A stretch of DNA of 64,000 bases from contig BSQZ01000015.1 in the NCBI GenBank assembly GCA_033239005.1, positions 8,692,001 through 8,756,000 of the forward strand, read 5' to 3'. Position numbers and translations under genes: made by a program. A model generated the notes under the pieces. That model made no database searches. It worked only from the letters and a program-made list of their open reading frames with translations, and was not told the origin of the DNA. Shown one piece after another: positions 59,201-64,000 of the stretch; the first letter of the stretch is position 1; each line of letters opens with the position of its first letter. The stretch is from Lamellibrachia satsuma. Lineage: Eukaryota; Annelida; Polychaeta; Sabellida; Siboglinidae.

Positions 59201-60425
59201 TCGCATTGAGCAGCCGGTAGTCCACGCACATTCGCAACGAATCGTCTTTCTTCCTGACCAGGACGATCGGCGAAGCCCATGCCGAATGGCTCTCTCTGAT
59301 AACACCTCTGTTCAGAAGATCCTTGATGTGCTCTTTCACCTCTTGATACTGTGTAGGCGGAATCCTTCTGAAAGGTTGTCGTACGGGTACCTCAGTCGTG
59401 GTCCTTATCGTGTGCGTGGCTAAGCCTGTATAGCCAAGGTCGTCATCATCTCGGGCGAATGCTCGTTCGTTCCGCGAGATGAGATCTCTCAGTTGAGCAA
59501 CCTGCTCCGCGGTGACGTGTGGCCCGACATCGAGTGTACTGGTTAGTACCTCACGCGAGTCGACTACACCTGGCGGTCGGTCCTCAGTCCTGCTCACGTA
59601 CTCCTCAGACACTCTGACTCGCTCAAAACATACTCTGTCCTCTTCACTGACGTGCGCGATGGTCTGATAGATACCTATTCGCATCCTCGGCTTCAGCCAC
59701 ACGTCTTCTCTGCTGGTGTTGACTACCTGCACAGGTGCAGCACCCTGGTATACTCTAGTTAAAGTACTACACAATGACACCTCCACCGGAAGTGCCCCAC
59801 AATGGGTTCTACAACGACCCATGTCGCATCAGCCTGTCTCTGCAAACCGGAAACCATCAACGTGGCACAAGACTGCGCTCCACCCTGCCACACGTGTAAA
59901 TCCTCTCCGGTCCCGTTGCTTCGCGTCTATGACCGACGCCATCACCGACTCTGCTCTGTAACTACTTGTGTTCAGGGATCGTTTCCATAGAGCAAGGTCA
60001 AGCTCTCCCATGACATTCATTCCCAGAATGCCAGGACACCTCTTCTTATGCGCGCACTGATCTGTATCAGGGGAATCGCAGACAACCACGAGACCTCTGC
60101 CAGGTATGGTCTGACCCATGGTCGTCACGTCCAACTCGACGTACCCAACGTACGGTATATCTAACCCGTTTGCAGCGGTGAGCTTCAACCAACTGCAAGA
60201 CGCCAGCTCTCGGTCGTTTCGAGCAATGTACTTACGAAAGAAAGACTCAGTGATAGTACTTACTTGGGAACCTGTGTCAAGTAAGCAATTGACCTCCACA
60301 CCTCCCATCAAGACAGTTGCCGTAGGGCAAGTACTAACGGTCGCGTCAGTTGGCGCGGCAGCGTGTGAGCCTGCACGCACTAGCTCGTCTACCCGACTCT
60401 TGGTAACGAGCGGCGTCAGTTTAAA
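56274..60425 (-). pseudogene. pol: gypsy pro-pol: protease, RT, RNase H, integrase
   Basis: One frame, -1 relative to gag, is entered at the slippery site. The protease has CLLDTGSQVSTI with catalytic DTG (about 60280). The RT has CVDYRLLNAKTQRDAFPLPR, FTTLDLASGYHQIAM, PFGLCNSPAIFQRLM and catalytic YLDD. RNase H has FIVETDASHLGLGAVLSQE and IYTDNNPLKYL. The integrase has an HHCC zinc module (VHDKMGHQGG .. NCARCTLAKM), core residues in LVLTDVFTKF, HSDRGRNFES and HPEGNGQCERFNR (the D, D, E triad), and a GPYHIERADG module. The tail is acidic, then basic (RRSDRMRKKV). In-frame stops lie at 59829, 58530, 58185 and 57444 (lowest base of each). No frameshift was found. The break points are single codons, so the protein cannot be made full length from this copy. 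Confidence 0.92.
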
Positions 60426-61582
60426 GGATGCGTGTTCTCTCTAACATCGTCTGGCTGCTCTCGTCTGTGTACCGTAGGGGCCGTCGTCTGCACACCCGGT
60501 GGACAAGCCTCCGTCTGGGGCCGGCGTGGCCCAGTGCTCACCTCATTGCGACACTGCCTGCCCAGGTGGCCAACTCCACCACAACGGTAACAAATTGGCT
60601 ACCCGTCTGGTGTGTACTGCATCGAGGGTCCCTGAAATGCGCATCGCTCCTGAAATGGCCGTCGTGTCTGCAAGTTCTGCGGCGCAGATGCGGGTCGCTG
60701 GTCCGACCAGGGCCTCTGTGGAGTGTTGGACCGTCGTCCACCCGTCCTACCTGTCGCAACACCTTCCATCCTCTCCACATGCTCAGTCAGCGCCTCGATG
60801 ATGTGCTGCTTTTTCTCTAACTCTGAGAGCACTCGTTGCAGATCTGTAACGTTACCTGCTTCCCCTGCGTCGGCGACCAGCTCAAATGCACCAGCAGTCT
60901 GTCGTCGACTGGCTTGCGGCGGCCTCTCTTCCTCTTCGGACCACTGAATGGCCTCTTCCCTCAGTTCCACGTAGCTCATCTGCGGTGGCAGCCCGTGCTG
61001 TGGCTTCACCTCGCGTCGTAGTACGCGGTCTTTCAGGCCCTCTGCGAAGTGTTCGGCGATCACACGGTCAGGCTGGTTGACGGCGTGTCCGTCCTTGCGC
61101 AAAAGCGCTTCCATCAGTTGCTGCAGAGCACCTGCAAAACTACGGATCCCCTCCCCGTCAGCATGTTTACAAAGATAGAAGAGTTCCTGCAACTGCGATA
61201 CCGACCTCTTCTCGCCAAACACTTCCAGCAGAATCCGCTTGATACACGTCGCGGTGCGCACCTCCTCCATAGGCCGGAACCGGATCTCCTGTCTGGCATC
61301 ACCCTCGAGGTGTGACGTCATGAAGTCACACTGCTCGTCTTCAGACATCGCTCGTGCCATAAATAGATTCTCGACATCTGCAAGGAAATCCTGCACTGTC
61401 ACCTCACCACGTCCACTGAAAGGTCTCACCTTCCGCTCGCGCGGTACGTACGCAACGCGTGGACGGTCATTGGTTGCGAGCCGCAGCTGTGACAGCTCCT
61501 CTCGCAGTGTGACCAGTTGGTCCTGCAAGTCAACCTGAACCGTGTCGGGTGGCACAATTCCAGTGGCCCCGTCAATACTCAT
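60416..61582 (-). pseudogene. gag: gypsy gag with CCHC zinc knuckle
   Basis: The frame starts at ATG 61582 (MSIDGATGIVPPDTVQVDLQ) and ends at TGA 60416-60418, 388 codons before the stop. The middle part (RKVRPFSGRGEVTVQDFLAD, LEGDARQEIRF, LFYLCKHADGEGIRSFAGAL) is a retrotransposon gag capsid-like region. A heptad-like stretch LQRVLSELEKKQHIIEALTE may be coiled coil. The zinc knuckle CYRCGGVGHLGRQC (C-x2-C-x4-H-x4-C) follows an in-frame TAG at 60599-60601, so this copy would make a gag without its nucleic-acid-binding end. The product would form the particle shell in the cytoplasm. Confidence 0.9.
60419..60425 (-). promoter_or_regulatory. -1 ribosomal frameshift heptamer T TTA AAC
   Basis: The minus strand reads CAT CCT TTA AAC TGA in the gag frame, so a canonical X XXY YYZ slippery heptamer lies immediately before the gag stop. 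Slipping back one base gives TTT AAA CTG, which continues straight into the pro-pol frame. The pol frame is closed upstream by TAG at about 60448. Confidence 0.85.
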
Positions 61583-62140
61583 GTCTGCTTGCTAGTTGCG
61601 ACTGCCCTACTAAGTATTAACCCAGATGTATACCAAATTCCCAGTACGGAACAAAAGTTATATACCCGTTATACCCATGAATAACATTCGTATCTACAGG
61701 ACTACTCTACACCCTCACAACTACAGATACATCTTACTCAGAAAGCATGCCTAACTAACACGCAAATGTCAAAAAGTCCCTCTAAAACAGTGAACGGGTA
61801 TCAATTCAAAATTCAATCGTTTGTCAATGCAGTCAGGATCTAAGTCGCTTAGCGTCACGGCACGTCACGTGGCTCGATCGTCGCATGTCGGGGCTAGTCA
61901 TCGTCGCGGCCGAATAGTGTTAAACCGGAAATGTCACTCTTGAGTCGCTCGAGGTCGTCATCAGTGTCCACGGTCCTCACTCGAATAGGGCCGGACCGGA
62001 AGTTGCCTTACTCTCGGTCAAACGTCAGACCGGATGTCGAGGACGTCAGGATGTCGCTCGAGGTTGTCATCAGGGTCCAGGCTCCTCACTCGACTCTACG
62101 CCTCCGCCACCTCGCCTCGTCTTCGTGGTCTCGTCGCGTC

Positions 62141-62163
62141 ATCACATCCCACTTCTGGCACCA
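62141..62163 (-). other. tRNA primer-binding site
   Basis: TGGTGCCAGAAGTGGGAT starts two bases inside the 5' LTR end. It begins TGG, complementary to the CCA end of a tRNA, as expected for minus-strand priming. I did not identify which tRNA. Confidence 0.8.
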
Positions 62164-62165
62164 TT

Positions 62166-63121
62166 TGTGGTAGGGCGTCTAACGTCAATCAGTTACACCA
62201 CACGATTTGGGTACGGTTGTAATATTTTATTACAAATACGAAGAACGGAGACTAATACGCCTATAAGGCGAAAGGCGAAAAGCGGAAAGCGAAGCTAAAG
62301 GCGAGGCGGCAGAGTGTCGAACGTCTGCCAACACACAATACAACCAATAGTTAACGACTAATACAGTCACGACAGTAGATAATTATAGTTATAAATGCTA
62401 CCAGTGACATATCGCTAATACCCAATAATTACTATGAACTGACGTCACATAATTATATAAAGTATAATACTATAATAACATGTTTGTTATTCTAAACAAT
62501 AGCACAGACGACTGGCTGTCGTGAGCTATAGCTTGCGCTGTAGCCATAGGCAGCACGCAAAATTACGTAATAACTAAGGCAAACAGGCACTAGCGAACTA
62601 TCCTTATCAAGCACTAACAACATATGCTATAAACATTTCTGAACTACAATTTATGCTAAGCAAATCATATAGGACGGTATTCGTAGGCAGCATTGATCCT
62701 AACGATCGTACACTAATACTACACTATGTAAATAGCATTACGCGCACTTGCGCGAGTTAATTATAATAATATTTATTATTTGTAATGGCTTTCCATGCCA
62801 GCAAGGATGTAGGCCTACGTGCACAAATTAGGAAACAGCAAACTACATATTTCGAACTAAATCTAAATAATACCTAACCTTATATTGAATAAGGACATGC
62901 AGTACAACTTCATAAAATACACACCTATCAGTTGATAGTAAAATACATCAAAATGTAGCACGCCGCTTTATATCATTTTCGACCTCAATTTAGGCTACGT
63001 ATTTGTCGAAATCGGCGTTCGCGTTCCCCCAGGACGAGGCTGGTACGTCAGCTGTTCAAAATAAAAATACTAATTAGCTGGTGGTGACGCCTAGCGATTA
63101 ACATGGTATCACCCTGTTACA
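62166..63121 (-). repeat. 5' LTR of the gypsy element (956 bp)
   Basis: On the minus strand it begins TGTAACAGGGTGATACC and ends CGCCCTACCACA, giving TG..CA ends. It contains a GGCGAAA/AAGGCG-type short repeat at 62255-62310. Confidence 0.9.
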
Positions 63122-63303
63122 CTAGCAAAAAAAATAGTTAATGAAAGAGTGAAATTGTTAATTTAGAACCGTCACATAAATTATATATACCGTTGGTTCT
63201 TAAATACAGTAGCGTCAATGTACAGACAAAACTTCATAATTCATCATGAGAGATAAAAACATAGTTTTGCTAGCTTTAATAACTAATATTAATAGTATGA
63301 TTT

Positions 63304-63360
<57 letters not shown>

Positions 63361-64000
63361 TAAAATATACATTTAATAATTATACCGGCAATCATGATTA
63401 ATTTATGTAGAGCCACAGTTATACAATAATCCAATATGGTGTTATATATATATATATATATATATTAAAAAAATAGTGGTATATACACATTAAATTAATA
63501 AGCATTGTAATAATAATGGCAATATCAACAATACGCCAATAGTGAAATAGCAATTGGCCAAGTTCCCCTTTAAACCGGATTCGCTAAGTTTGAACTAAAC
63601 CCACAAAATGTAAAAAAATATATCATAGTTATCATACTAAAAAAAATAATCACGAAACTAAACCTTAATATAATTGAAATGTTTGTTGTGAACGATAATA
63701 CGAGCAGGTAGCATGATATATGTATCCTACAATGCAATGCGCGCACCACGCATTTCGACAAGATGGCGTCGATTTTACAGACAGGAGTCCCGAAAACGGA
63801 CCTTGTGCACTTTTGTGCAACTGCGCAGTAGGTCAACGTGGGAATCAAGTTGTCGTATACGTCCTAACCCAACATACCACGAACGAAGCCGAACGCAACT
63901 ACCTATATACTTCAAAAACACTTTTAAAAGTAGCTCAACTTAAATTAATATAACTTTTTATAAACGGATTACAATGATATTAACAGATTCGAATTCGTCT
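63122..64000. other. Flank right of the gypsy element
   Basis: AT-rich sequence. 63605-63700 is an inverted relative of 48845-48945, and 63820-63833 shares TGACCTACTGCGCA with 48064. Open frames at 63570-63953 are short and lack motifs. Confidence 0.5.
63307..63353. repeat. (AT)n microsatellite
   Basis: About 23 perfect AT units; a second short run lies at 63444-63466. Confidence 0.95.

Larger units (their letters stand above)
55871..63121 (-). mobile_element. Ty3/gypsy LTR retrotransposon, nearly complete, 3' LTR truncated
   Basis: Read on the minus strand: 5' LTR 63121-62166, primer site 62163, leader, gag from 61582, pro-pol to 56274, a polypurine tract, then only the first 190 bases of the 3' LTR (56060-55871). 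The domain order PR-RT-RNase H-integrase with a GPY/F-like module (GPYHIER) marks it as Ty3/gypsy. Five in-frame stops but no frame-breaking indels occur over 5.3 kb. The LTR overlap differs at two substitutions and one indel in 190 bases, so the copy is fairly young. There is no envelope gene. The 3' flank is lost, so no target duplication can be seen. GC is higher than in the surrounding DNA. Confidence 0.92.

Noticed and set aside
56268..61538. Many plus-strand frames of 60-150 codons over the gypsy element
   Set aside because: They are antisense shadows of the GC-rich gag and pol frames.
55871..63121. Possible envelope gene (errantivirus-like element)
   Set aside because: pol ends at 56274 and only about 200 bases remain before the LTR, so there is no room for env.

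Overview
This window looks like nuclear DNA of an invertebrate animal. It is AT-rich, full of microsatellites and minisatellites, and carries many decayed retrotransposons and DNA transposons of metazoan types: CR1-, L2- and other non-LTR elements, a Ty3/gypsy element, Tigger/pogo-like and hAT-like non-autonomous elements, and tRNA-derived SINEs. It also holds spliced exons with GT..AG introns. I see no bacterial operon, CRISPR array, rRNA gene or intact tRNA gene. I cannot name the phylum from sequence alone; a marine invertebrate is my guess.

The one conserved host gene I can support is a WDR54 orthologue on the minus strand. Its start codon is at 39695 and seven coding exons run down to 1446; the last part of the gene lies off the left edge. 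The exons are short (57 to 225 bases), every junction is GT..AG, and all phases agree. The exons are separated by introns of 0.37 to 14.6 kb, so most of the left 40 kb is WDR54 intron filled with repeats.

Layout: 1-1.4 kb, an internally deleted CR1 copy; 1.4-9.9 kb, WDR54 exons 7 and 6 enclosing a 57-bp tandem repeat that copies the exon 7 splice acceptor, an L2 LINE, a SINE, Tigger debris and a fragment of an uncharacterised repeated protein family; 10-17.2 kb, exons 5 to 3, a hAT-like element candidate and a 35-bp satellite; 17.4-20.5 kb, a nearly full-length decayed CR1; 22 kb, a THAP-domain fragment; 24.8 kb, exon 2; 25-39.5 kb, intron 1 with a 32-bp minisatellite, a LINE fragment near 33.5 kb, and another LINE interrupted by two DNA transposons with clear target duplications; 39.7 kb, the WDR54 start.

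The right 24 kb is intergenic and almost entirely mobile DNA: L2 copies, SINEs, a hAT-like element with an 8-bp target duplication, a perfect 1.1-kb GT microsatellite inside a LINE, a younger LINE nested in the endonuclease region of that same LINE (53.0-55.2 kb, reverse transcriptase frame fully open), and a Ty3/gypsy element (55.9-63.1 kb, minus strand). The gypsy element has gag, protease, RT, RNase H and integrase. A textbook -1 frameshift heptamer lies directly before the gag stop. It has five in-frame stops but no frame-breaking indels, a 956-bp 5' LTR, and a 3' LTR cut to 190 bp.
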